This document shows positions 44,574 to 56,500 of a DNA stretch of 64,000 nucleotides, piece after piece. Origin of the DNA: Gonapodya sp. JEL0774 (Eukaryota > Monoblepharomycota > Monoblepharidomycetes > Monoblepharidales > Gonapodyaceae); contig JADIIX010000008.1 in NCBI GenBank assembly GCA_027604505.1, positions 72,589-136,588 on the forward strand, read 5' to 3'. Within the stretch, counting starts at the first letter, position 1. The number at the start of each line of letters is the position of its first letter. A model generated the notes under the pieces. That model was not told the origin of the DNA. It did not search any database and was given only the letters and a program-made list of their open reading frames with translations. Both the position numbers and the translations under genes were made by a program.

Positions 44574-46640
44574 ATGAGCAGCATTCAGAACCCAGCGTAT
44601 TTAGCATCTCGACCTGACTCCCAGTACCGCGAACTCGAAGCAAAAGTCGCAACTCTCGGTGACGTGAGTTCACCAAAACTGTCCATGGAAGTCGATTTTG
44701 CCCTTGAGTATCACAAGCTTCTCTGATTTCGTCGTTATAACATCCGTATTATTAGAAGCATCAGGTAACTCTACAGGAGCTCGAGCAGTGCAAGCGAAAG
44801 ATTTCACGCCTGAAACGAGAACGAGGGTACTTATTGAATCGGATCACTCGTATTCATTCACATGCGCTCATGTGGTTACCTGCCCCAGCCTTTTACTGGA
44901 CAAAATCAGGTCGCTGAGCAAACCAGGGGAGCTATCTTCTGATTCCGGCCTTTCAAGCTCAGACGATGACTTTCGTGAGTCAATATCTTGACGTTTTAAT
45001 TCTTTTGAGAGTGATGTCATTGTTCCTTCTGTTTTGTCATCATGTGGACCTGTTTGGATAGTTCCTACAAAATCGGCATCTCCCTCCAAAACCGTCCGTG
45101 GAGGGAAAAAGTCAGCGGCCCCAAAGGCTGTGCGGACATCCCGCGATCGCGTCACTCATCCCCAACCTCTCTCTCCAGTAGATGAATATGGGAATGGCTC
45201 GGCATCAGGAGCAACTTCCTCCAAAGGCAGACGGTCAAAACCCGCTCGAAAACTACAAACGGTACCTCGGGACGCCGAAGGTAACCTAGTATATCCGTTT
45301 CAAGTTGGTGCCGTTGCCGTTCACTCTCTTGGACGAGTGGAGTTCGAGCGTGACTCGTACCACAGTCGAGCGTACATCTTCCCCAGTGAGTGATGATTAT
45401 TCCACCGTGAAGGTCGGTTGTTTCATCAAGCATTGTTCTTCAGTTGGCTACCGTACATCAAAGTGAGCCGAGCGTCTTCAACATATGCCGGAAGCTCCTT
45501 TCACCTACTTTACACCCTCGAACTCAGGCGGTACATGTCCATACATGATCCACAAGCCGAAACAAACTGGATACAGACTATTGAAGATGGAGGCGACGCT
45601 CCACGCTTTGTGTTGACCCCCGAAGACAAGCCGGATGAGATTATTACTGGAGCGAGCTGCTCAGCGGTCTGGACACAACTAATACGAGGTGGAAGTTCAT
45701 TTCTTCCTTTGTCATATGTTTATCTTCGCTCACCGTAAGGTATTGTTCTTTCAGCTGGTTACAAGATTCGAGGACGGGATTTCCTCTCCAACAGTGTTTC
45801 TGGCCCCGAGCATTTTGGATTAGCTATACCGACTATCAAGCACCTCATTCAAGAATTACCTAATGCTCGCCAGTGCAAGTACTATGACTTCCAGGTGTGG
45901 GATGCAGCTGGCACCCTGGTGGACAAAAAGGTTCGTCGGGTTAATTCTGGAACATTAGGAAACCAATTATCGATTGCCGCTGCATTTGCCAGGATGACGC
46001 AGTGGCTCCACCTCCTGCTAAGCGGCCCCGCAAGAGAAAAGCAGCGGAGTCGCACCAAGCTGATGCTTCTGGCGGCAGTCCTGCTCCGAGCCCTTCTGGA
46101 ACACCCGCGCCTACGTCACCGGATCTCTCGATAACGAATAGCCATGCAGACGATCAACTCTCAGCTGTCAGCTTGCTCCCTCCCCCCTTCCTTCCGAGCG
46201 GTGTGTCCGAAAATCGTGTGGGCATAGTCGGGGTGTCCACCCCAAACCGTCCAGTTTCCGGCCAACTTATCGCGGTAGGACAGCAATCCCCTTCGTTACC
46301 AGGTGCTACTCGACCTGATGGTTCTATTCTTGCTGGTCTTTCGGCGAACCGAGGAAATATACTGCGGCCCGATGACCCCACTTTGCGAATATCCTCGCGT
46401 GAACCGGAATCTTTCGTTTCCCTCCAGCTTGGCGGGCACTCCGCGTCTGATGACCGATATCGTGGGCACTCAATAAAGATTCACTCGTCGGCAGCGTCCG
46501 AAAGTGGAGATGGGGATCGATCTGACATGGATGGGGTAGAGATCCTGGTTCCAAATGGAAAGAGGTCAGAGCATGTGAATTCCGTCGATGGTGCGAGTGA
46601 GGAGGATGAAGAAGAAGCGGACGAGCTGCCTGATGCATGA
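44574..46640 (+). CDS. FYRN/FYRC domain protein (TBRG1-like)
   Basis: Nuclear protein, likely chromatin-linked. ATG 44574 (MSSIQNPAYLASRPD) starts a coiled coil continued after an intron with KHQVTLQELEQCKRKISR and LKRERGYLLNRITRIHSH, as in TBRG1-type proteins. Then comes an acidic linker. The FYRN domain reads FQVGAVAVHSLGRVEF, YHSRAYIFP, GYRTSK and after an intron RYMSIHDPQAETNW. FYRC reads APRFVLTPEDKPDEIITG, GRDFLSNSVSGPEHFGLA and IPTIKHLIQELPNA. The C-terminal 210 residues are disordered, beginning with a bipartite nuclear signal (KRPRKRKAAES) and ending in an acidic tail before TGA 46638-46640. No SET domain is present, so it is not a trithorax methyltransferase. Confidence 0.82.
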
Positions 46641-46885
46641 GTAATCATTGTGTGTGTGTGATGGGGAAGGGGACAGGTGTCTGAATGCCACGGTAGCGTC
46701 ACGGACTGCTGCATCCACATGTAAAAATGACAATGCGTTAGTATGTACCTTTTTTTATTTGTTACATGGAACCTGCATTAGTACGTGCATGAACGCAGTT
46801 TGTACGAAAGAGCCTAGAACTATTTACATTGTTGTCAGTGTCTATTGGAGCGAGCGGCCAGTGACTCAACGTGCTCCAATCTTTG
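46641..46885. other. Convergent intergenic region, no gene seen
   Basis: Between the 3' ends of the FYR gene and CFT2; it includes a short GT repeat near 46649-46659. Confidence 0.45.
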
Positions 46886-49800
46886 TTACAGAATAGAATG
46901 CTGCGCGTATACCAGCTGTCGTATCTTATAATAATCCTCCCCCAGCACTCCCTCAATGGTGATCTGCCCAGAGGCGGACTTCCTTATTGCAACAGTGCCC
47001 CCATTACACACCAGCACACCTCCTTCCGCGAATTCGCTCCGGATTCCCTCTGCGGCAAGTACGTCGCGGAACTTGGACAGCTTCATGTCCCCAACGATGA
47101 TGCTGGGTTGCTGAAGAGATGCAAGAGATCCAGGTCCGTCGGCAGGAGGAAGGTCCAGGATCGGGTCGCCACCTTCAGCGGGGAACCGAATAACACCATC
47201 AACAAATGCGAGTTGGTAGTCACCGAGCTGGGCGTGAAAGGGTATTCCCGCAAAATTTGACATCACGACACTTCTACACCATGGGGCAGTGGAACACTTA
47301 CTCTCGCCATTCTTAACGAGCTCACGAGCTGATCCGTCAGTTTAATTTGGTACATATTTCGTGCCGTAGAAACATTGACCGTCTCGCCAACTCGGGGTGC
47401 GACGACTTCGTTGGTAAGTGAAGGACTGGAGAGGCAAAATGCACTCAGAGCCTCAGTGGCAGTGGGAGGCCCACGCACAAGAATCTATATCAGGATTTGA
47501 GCCAGGGTTCTGTAAGTGAGCAATAGCAGGCGGGGCCAGGCGTGACTCACAATTTTCTTGGCTCGAAGCCCTGGCAGAATATTCCTCACACTACGGCCGT
47601 CGGCGAGACCCTCCATGTCCACGTAACGCACCGTACATCGGACTTGCAGCGTACGGTCCTCTGTTACGTACTTTGATGGGACATCGGGAACTGCTGCGTC
47701 AGTCTCAGACGTACTAGGCATATCCACATCCATGGAGTCCTTAAACATTTAAATCAATGATAAGCGGTAATATGGCTACTCCAAGTGTTAAAGCACTCAC
47801 CTCCCTTCCTTTCTCCGCTGACCTGACCCTAATTGCTTCAGCATTTCCAAAATGCAATTCTTTCCCAATATACTGTTCTGGATCTATCACCTCGCCATAC
47901 TCATCCCACTTCCTCCTCACCTCCGAGGTCGGGAACATCCGGAACAAGGCCTGCCCCCCACCCAACCTTCCCGCTGCACTGGCACCGGCACCAGGACCAA
48001 GATATGTATCGAAGCGCACAAGCAAGGGATTTCGAGCTTCTTCCACATCGGCGACTAACGCATCATCATCGGAGTCGGCATCGTCGGCACTTGGGGCCAG
48101 AGGGTTTGCTAGTTGCGACTCAGCGATTTGAGCCTCACGGGCGAGGAGAGATGATCGGTGATGGGCGATGAGTTCATCGCCTGTGAGGGCAATTTTGTGG
48201 TGCAACTTGTTGGAGTAAAGGTGCAGCGGAGGATTTGAGAAGTTTCAATTCGCGGTTTGGGCTGAAACGGTGAAGTTTCCCAACTGGTGCGACAGCCCGC
48301 GTTTCTTAAACACACCTTCACTGCCATCTCGGCCTCAACCACAACCCCACCTGGCATTTCCCTCCCTTCAACCGCGGCCCTCTTCGCCCACTCCCTCCAC
48401 AACCTCCCTCCAGTTGTCCCCACCCTCTCCCGTCCCGTAAGCAACACGCATGCCCGAGGATCCTCGCACAGAGAGAGGAACAGGTCGCGAGCGGGGCCAC
48501 GGTCGAGAGAGGAAGAAGGACAAAGAATGACGCGGGGTGTACCGGCGGGTAGTTTTGATATTTCGGCGGTGGTTTTAAGGAAGCGAACGCGGCTACGGAA
48601 CCGGAGCGGAATCCATTTGAAGGTTGATCCTATTAAGGCACAAAAACAAGGTGTCCGACCACTGTCACTCACCCCATCCCAAGAGGATTCTCCCTCTCTC
48701 TTTGAAATCTCGCATCCACCTCGCTCCCCATCCACTCCAGCATGCTCCTCGCTTGCACATGCGTCTCACCCGCCGTCCAACCTAGGGCAACCAGAGGCCA
48801 CGGGTGTCTTCGCCGGTCCCATTCGGTATGGAGGACGTGCGCAAGTTCGAGAAGGCGGGAAGGTTGAGAGACAGGGATGAGACAGGTTCCAGAGGAGCGC
48901 AGAGTGTTGAGGAGGGTTTCTAAGGAGATGGAGAGAGACCGACGTATGTCAGGGGTAACAGGTAAAGTTCAAGAATGCTGGGTAAGTTTGCGGAATCGAA
49001 ACCGCCACGAAGTTCGAAGTTGACTGCATTGGGTCTTCTGTTCCGGACAGTGGTTCCTCTCATAGATCTTCCACTCATTCGTCAACTCACTCGAAACGAC
49101 CGTTATCGCACTTTCCCCCACCTCTCAGAGTGTGTATCAGTCCACCTCTGAGTAACTATACTTACCAACTACCGCCGCCTCCCTCTGTCTCCTTCCCACA
49201 CCTGCCATTCCAAATGCCACCTCTGGGTCGGCAAGCCCGGGGGCGAAAACGTTTTCCGAGGGCGGTACGCCATCGAGAGCGTTGCGAGCCCCGGTGACGA
49301 GCACAGACGGTTCAGAAAGTGCGTCGAGTGAAGGGCCAGGGGTGATGAAGGCGCAAGGAGGGAGAAGGCTGTTACCAATAAGTAGGGGGTTGGGTTCGAA
49401 CGTCAAGCAAGTGGTGAGTTCCTGTCAAGTTCTTTCGAAGAACAACCCTGGATTCAACACGCCTTCCGCATCGCATGTGGCTCACTTTTCTCGAGTGTGG
49501 TTGAAATCTACCGCGTAGACTATTCTGTCTTCATCCTTCTGAATGTGCCACACAGTCCCGCCAAGCGAGTGTCCTGCTGGGTATGCCGTGACATACACGC
49601 CCTCCGAGTTCCTCCCCGCCAGTGCAGTGTACTGCTGGTATCTCAGCAGTGTCACGTCTGCGAAACATTTATCGACGTCCTTAGGCTCAAAGAGTTCGAA
49701 CCTCTCAACTGCGGATCGTCGGTGAAGTGCATCCGAGACTGCCAGTCTGCCCAACTGGGACACGGGGAGGGTAGCATATATGGGACATGTGAGGCCAAGC

Positions 49801-50296
49801 TTTGCGCGCGCGTATGGGAGAGCGCCAAGGTGGGGAACGTCAGGATGTGAAAGGAGGACGGCATCAAGTTGGTGGGCGATACTTGTTTGGGGTTACGGGG
49901 AATGGGCACAAGTGAGCAGATTGAGCGGGCACGGGAGAAACAGAGAGTATTCAACAATAAGAGAGTACAACATGAGAATACGTGATTACTGGACGGGGAT
50001 CCTTGGTGAAGACCTGTTGTGACGGCATACCTTTTAAGATGAGGAATATCCTCAAGGTCAAAAGCATCGTCCCAGCCACAATCCAATAAAATCTTCGCCT
50101 GATCAATCTCCAGCAGATAGCAAGGGGGGCCACTGTCCCGAGCTCCAGACAGTGCTGTGAATTTGATATAAGATGACGAGGTCGCAGATCCCCCAAGAGA
50201 ATCAACTCCTGACGATTGGAGCAGATCCGACGCTTCGAACACGTGCGGCACTGGTGGAGGGGTATCTTCGCGGACATCGTCGGGCTCGCCGCTCAT
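46886..50296 (-). CDS. CFT2: Cleavage and polyadenylation factor CPSF100/CFT2
   Basis: Non-catalytic metallo-beta-lactamase subunit of the pre-mRNA 3' processing complex, partner of CPSF73. ATG 50296 (MSGEPDDVRED) leads to a Ser-rich start, then YIKFTALSGARDSGPPCYLL and ILLDCGWDD. The position of the His-x-His-x-Asp-His motif of CPSF73 reads LSHPDVPHLGALPYA, lacking the first His as in other CPSF100 proteins. Next are FADVTLLRYQQY, AYPAGHSLGGTVWHI and EDRIVYAVDFNHTRE. The C-terminal half has MFPTSEVRRKWDEYGEVI, VRCTVRYVDMEGLADGRS, LVRGPPTATEALSAFC and YQIKLTDQLVSSLRMA. The final exon (47266-46886) ends YYKIRQLVYAQHSIL. Many short introns are present and the part between 48200 and 49480 was only roughly traced. 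Confidence 0.9.
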
Positions 50297-50594
50297 GTTT
50301 TTGTAATTGTTCGTGGTGAAGAGGTGTTGGTGATGCAGTTACAGCCCGTCATGTCACTCAATTATCTGAGAGAACTCACCAAAAATCTCAGATTTACAAG
50401 TAGTACTGCCAGGTTGTCTTATTGAGGGTAACTGTTGGAACAATTTCTTTGCTTGGAAACTTCAGAGATCGCTGGGTTTCTTACATATATTATTTTATTT
50501 CACCTGTTGAGGAGAGTCTTGTGGGGGAAGAAGGAATAGTGATTACAAGTGCCATGATCAGTTCGGATCATAACCACACACAGGACATGCAACC

Positions 50595-53500
50595 ATGAAC
50601 GAACGACGAATCCGGCGGGCGCAAAGGCAGAGGTTGGACGAAGGGTCGGGTGATGTAACGACAATTCTCAGCGCGCCAGCGCCGATGCCTCCTCGGATCA
50701 CGACACTTGGGATAGGGCGAGGTGAGTTGGTGCATACTAGAAGGGGCAAGGCTCAGGGAGGCAACAGAAGGGTGAAATGGCAATAATATAGACATGAGGC
50801 GAGTAAGAAGACAAAGAGTTGAAATGGCCGCCAGCAGGAGAAATGGGCCATTGAGAGAGCATCAGTCGCTTTGAACGGAGACCACAGATTCGAGGCCGAC
50901 ATGTCCATTGTGCCCGGGTGTTCTCTCTAAGAAGGTTACTTCATTCCGTGACTCTTTTGCTCTTCGAAATTGGACTCCTTTCTCGGGGATAACAACCGCA
51001 ACTTTATTCATTGCTTCTCCCCACACAACGAATTTTCCAACTCCAGATCCTGCCCCGATCAAATCTCCAGTGCGCAAGAAACAACGCACAATGAAACAGC
51101 TGCGTGCAGTCATCTCGGGCGACCAGGCAGCCTTGAGCGCAGCCTACACCTCCCTCGCCCACCGACGCGTCTCTGCTCCTCCCGCCCCCTCTGTATCTCT
51201 CTCTCGCTCGACCTCTGCTGGTTTACTTCCGACGTATCAAACAAACCCGTCACTCCCTCCTGCTGCCCCACACGTTCGTCTCTCTTTCCCACCTCCCTCT
51301 AGTGAGCCCACACCTCTCTCCACTTCAATATCTCGTCTCCGTGTCGCCTCGTCTTCCAATTCGCGTACTGATTTTTTGGCTGCTGGAAAGCGTCCTCGCT
51401 CCCCTCCGCCGCCTAACCCGCCTTCTTCCCACCCTCCCCCTCCGCCTCCTATATTATTGATGCCGCAACCGCCCACGTCATCCTCCCGCCGCCAAACTGG
51501 CGCCAGCAGACCTGCAAATCGCTCTTCGGATGCGGAGAACCTCACTCCAACCCCAACCGCCACCGCAGCGCCACCCAAACCCCACCTCCTCTCCTCTGCA
51601 CTGGATCGAAATGTTCGCAGTGACCCAGCTCAACCGACTACCAGTCCGTCATCCCACACACCCTCTGGCTTTGCTTTGTCATCTTCATCGTTGGCCGCTC
51701 CTCTGCCAACTCCCCCCTCTCCAGCACAAGCCCCCTCCTCGTCAATGTCTGCTCCGCCTCGCTCCACCCTCCGTGATTCGTCCCGGTCGGTCCGTCTCAC
51801 TAACACAAGCTCCACTCCGCGCACCAAATCTAAAGCGAAACCTTACGCTGTCCCGTCGTCCCCCATCCCTTCACGGACGGGTCGAACGATCAGGTCTTCC
51901 ACAACCGAGGACTCTACGCCTAGAGTTGGCGTGAGTGGTATGAGCTTAAGTAATGGACTGGATACGGTCGGTAGTGGTGGACCAGAACCAACCACTTCCA
52001 CGACACTCGCTCTCCGCCCCACGACCCGTGCCCCTTCCCCCCCACTTCCCCAACCCCCCCCTGCTCATAATCCTGCTGAACTCCGCGCTTTCGTGGAGCG
52101 TCAGCGTCGTGAACGTCAGGATTCAGCGCGGCGAAAACAAGACGAAGAGCGCGGAAGGAAGGAAAGGGTTGAAGCTGGATTGAGAGGCTTGGAGGAGTGG
52201 CGGAAAAAGAGTCGAGAGAGGAGCGTGGCGGCAAGTGGGGGAGTGACAGGGCCTCTCGTGACGAGAGGTGAGAAAACGAGGGAGTGGCTTGGAATTGAGT
52301 GGGACAACCCTGCGTTGCAGGACGGGGCCGAAGCATGGAGGCGGCAAGCGTGGCTAGAGGATGACAGGAAAGATGATCGCGGTACCGTAGCCTCGGGCTC
52401 ATGGACCCTCGGTGGAATTTCTACCGCTATACCTGCAGGAACTGCCCGGATCCCACCGGCTACCGTACCAGCTGGAACGGCATCCCTCTCTAGACCAGCT
52501 GTAATGGAGCCAGTACCTTCACAGCCAGAGCCACTGCCGTTGTCGGTGCCGCTCCAACCAACCCAAGTCCTCGCTGCTCTCGCGAGGTCAGAGTCTGCTC
52601 CAGCGGACCCAGACCATGGCCGTGGAATTTCGGTGGGCGTCAAAGCAGAGACTGGAGTGGGAAAGGGAACAAGAACGAAACTGCGGTTGGATCTTGGTCT
52701 GGACGGCAACGATCTACGTGATCATGCACCTGGCCGGAATCTCGTACGGACACCTCGAAACAAACACGGAGGTCGGGACCAGGATCGGGGCCGGCGGAGA
52801 GGGGTTCTGGGGGAGAATATTACACGTTCTCACCAGACGCGACATCAGCCCCAATCACAGTTTCCCCTATCGAACGCCTCTCCAGCCCACGTATCGTCGT
52901 CGCCCCCGTCGCTGTCCGCCAGTGACCCTACTTCAGCGTCAGGAACCACAACCTCGTCTACGAGGTTTGATTTGGCGCGCATGGCTGAGCTTGCCCGGAG
53001 GGCTCGGGCAGTGGACGAGCGGGTGGCAATGTGGGGCGAACAGGTAGTTTACGGAGATGGAGGTCCAGATAGGGATGGCGATATAAATATGAGAGATGCA
53101 GAGGGTGGGAGGGAAAGAGGGACCGAGAAGGGTCGTTTGCTTGGACAGTCGCAGATTCCCCAGCCCTCCACGGAGACAACAGCACCCATGGCTTTCGATC
53201 TTGCGCCGCCCATCTCACAGCAGGCATCTGCTTACGCTACAATTGTCCCACCGCCATGGGCCGCGGATTTACAGTTTCAATCTCATGCTTCTTCATCTAT
53301 CCCACCTCACCCACACCAAACTTATTCCCCTCGTGGCACCTCCCCTGCCCCTTCTGGCTCTGCACGGTCTGCTACCCCAACTGGCACTCCGGCTGCACAC
53401 GTCTACGCGCCGTATCCCCCGCCATACCCGCTCAATCCGCCATATGTGGGTCAGCCACAGGCGTGGATTGGTTCGACGTATAATAGACCTGTTTCCGACT

Positions 53501-56500
53501 CAAGGTCTGTGAACCAAGCGGCAGCACCGCTGGCCCCGCCAACGCGACCATCTCCAACCGCTCCGCCCAGTCATCATGCGCCACGGACGAGTTCTGTTGG
53601 GGCAATGGGGCAGATGGATCCTCCAGGAGGTCAGAAGCATTCAAATCCAGCGGGCCATACACCAGGTTCCTCAAGTGCGTCTTCAGTGGTGTTCCCTCCG
53701 TACCCACCGCCTCCAGAGGATGGAGTACCAGCAAGGACCCCCTTGCTCTCCACGTCAGATTCGATCCCGCCATATGCTCACCGTGAATCGCTTGCACATG
53801 GTCCGCCTGTAGGTAGTAATCCCCTTGGAGCAGTGCCACAGGAAGTACTGAGGGACATGATGAGGAGGGCACAGGAGAGGGCGAAGCACGCGGACCAGCA
53901 ACTGAGGGTGGCAGCAGTTGAGCCTCCCCGACAGCAACAACAAACCCAAACCACTCCACATATAGAAGATGCGCAAGCTTTGCCCCAGCGCACAACGCAG
54001 TTTGTGGCCTCCGACCCGTCCCAACATGTTCCTGTACCTTTCTTCCTGCCACTCCCAGAACTGGGACCGACTCCCCCCAAGCCCCCACTAGAGCCTCTTC
54101 TCCGCCACATTGCGGACGCCCTGTTCCCGGCTGTCGCTGCTGGACTGGATAGGGACGCATCGGTCTTGAGCGTCGCGGCGAGACGGATGGAGAAGTTGGA
54201 AGCTGAGAGGAGAGCAGGGGGCGGGCGTAGGGTGCGGGAGAAAGGGAATGAGAAGAACTTGAGTAAGGGAAAGGACAATTTGGATGATGCAGCAAACATG
54301 GTGGAGGAAACGGGAATAGGTGAGCACCCTAAAGAATGTTCCTGCCGAAGCAACTATTGTAACTCATCTGTAATGTCCTGTTCTTAAATTTGTATGCTCC
54401 AGCGCGATCTCCACCTGCTGCTGTGCCAATTGCACCACCTGCAGAACGGACTCACGTGCCAACTACGGGCTTTGTAGAGGCAACACGTCAGTCGCCACTC
54501 GAAAGGAAGGAAACGTGTGTACAACCATGAGACCTGTTGTTTGACGTGCAGATTGGTGAATCGCACTAATCTGCATGGTACTCTCTCTGATGCGAACTTT
54601 CGTCGCCAGTGTTGATTCACAAACTCAAGATTCCAGTGCACACCGAGACTTCTCTGAAGCTTCTCGCACGCGCCTCGCTAAGTATCGTCACGAACGGGAC
54701 CTGGCGGAAGCCCGAGCAGAGCGTGAAAGGTTCGAACGAGAGCGCGAGCGAGAAAGGGCTGAGCGTGAGCGGGAAGCACGTGAAAGAGAGATCGCAACGA
54801 GAGAGAGGGAGGCAAGGGCCAGAGAGTTTGAGAGGGCTCACGAAAGGGCGGAAAGAGAGAGAGAGACGCGAGAGAAGGAGGCTGATCGTGAGAGGGAGAG
54901 AGAAAGGGAAAGAGAAAGAGAGCGCGAGCGAGAGTGGGAGCGTGTTCGAGAAAGGGGAGAATACGAAAAAGCTGAACGACAACGCCGGGAGAGGGAAGAT
55001 AGGGACAGGGAGCGAGAGCGTCAATTTCAGAAGCGGGATGCAGGAATTCAGACTGAACTTGAGGTGAGTTTAAACACACTTAACAATCTGATGTCCCGCT
55101 TGATATATGTTCACGCCCCTGTAATTCTATTCTGTTTCAATGCCCACAGCCCATTTTCCGTACTTTTCCATCCATGAATCAACCTACTACTCCGTCTTAC
55201 GAGCCACGTCTCTGGGGACCGTCGCACCAAGAATCGCCAGTTCTTCCTGTTGGCGATATCCCCTCGTTGCCCTCAACTCCGGTTGGTCTTGTCGAGCCTC
55301 TCTCACATGACGCTTCCATCGAAGGTGGCCTTGTCTCCAAGACTACCTTCGTGGAACCAGTATCTTCTGAAGCTTATTCTCGGCAACACGCGATCACCTC
55401 GTTATCATCTACTCTACCTTCAGATGCCTACGATTCTGAGCGGTTCGAAGCAATGTCAACACCTCCGAGGGAGGTAGAACTTGTTTTGGGAGAGAGCAGT
55501 GGGAGGGCTGAAATGACAAATGCTGGGGTACACGCCGATTCACGAGCTCGAGCTTCCAGCGACAAGAATGCAGATGGGGGGATCATTGAAGACACCACTA
55601 TGGCGGAGCACTCATCTATCAATGTCAGGGACACCGGAGCAGCTGTTAGTACTGATGTTGACAGGGGTGTGTTGTCGACACATGTGGTGAGGACCGGGAC
55701 TCTCTTGGACACATTCCTAGGCGTATTGTTGTTGAACGTTCTTGAAATTGATTGGGTAGATTTCTGACAAATCGAGCGAGAGCCTTCCAACTGTGAAAGA
55801 CGTAGCGGCAGTGTCTTCACTCTCAACGCAAGTCCTGGAGGGAACTCTGAAAGAGGTACACGGAATAAGGAGAGCTCTCACCATAACCGTTTGAAAAATA
55901 CTCACTTCTCTTCAACCTGTTAGGAAATGCACAATCACCGTGATAAAGAAGCTTTTCTGAATCGAAAAGAACAGACGATCTACCACCAAGCTCGGACCGA
56001 ACTGGCATATATACGGTTCCAAAAATCGGACAATGTAAATAATGGGGGTATACGAGCGCTTATGCATGGACTGGTGCGTTCTCACACCCACCAAAATGAG
56101 ATACATCTTTCTCTCATAACGCATGTTTTCTCGCTGTCAGGAGCAAGCTGTACTGATGAGACTCGCAACTGAAAAGGCAGTGATAGATCAGCTTCGGTGC
56201 GAGCTCCTTTCGAGACCGTCGAAGCCCAAGCACGTGAGATAGTGCATCTTGCAAACGCGTCATGAATTATTAGTAACAGTACTTGTGCAGAGGGTGAATT
56301 CGCCCCGTTCTCCTCGTGCTTTGGTGGATCCGATAAGATCTCGACCGTCGTTGGAAGTATTGACCCACAATGCTGTAGCTACAGGTCCTGCTGGTATAGT
56401 CTCAGACTCCGAAAATCTCCAGGCAGAGGCTTTACGTGACGCGAAGATTTTGGGACCCAGAGAACCGCTCGTGCTCCCAGGTGCTCAGCAAGATATACCG

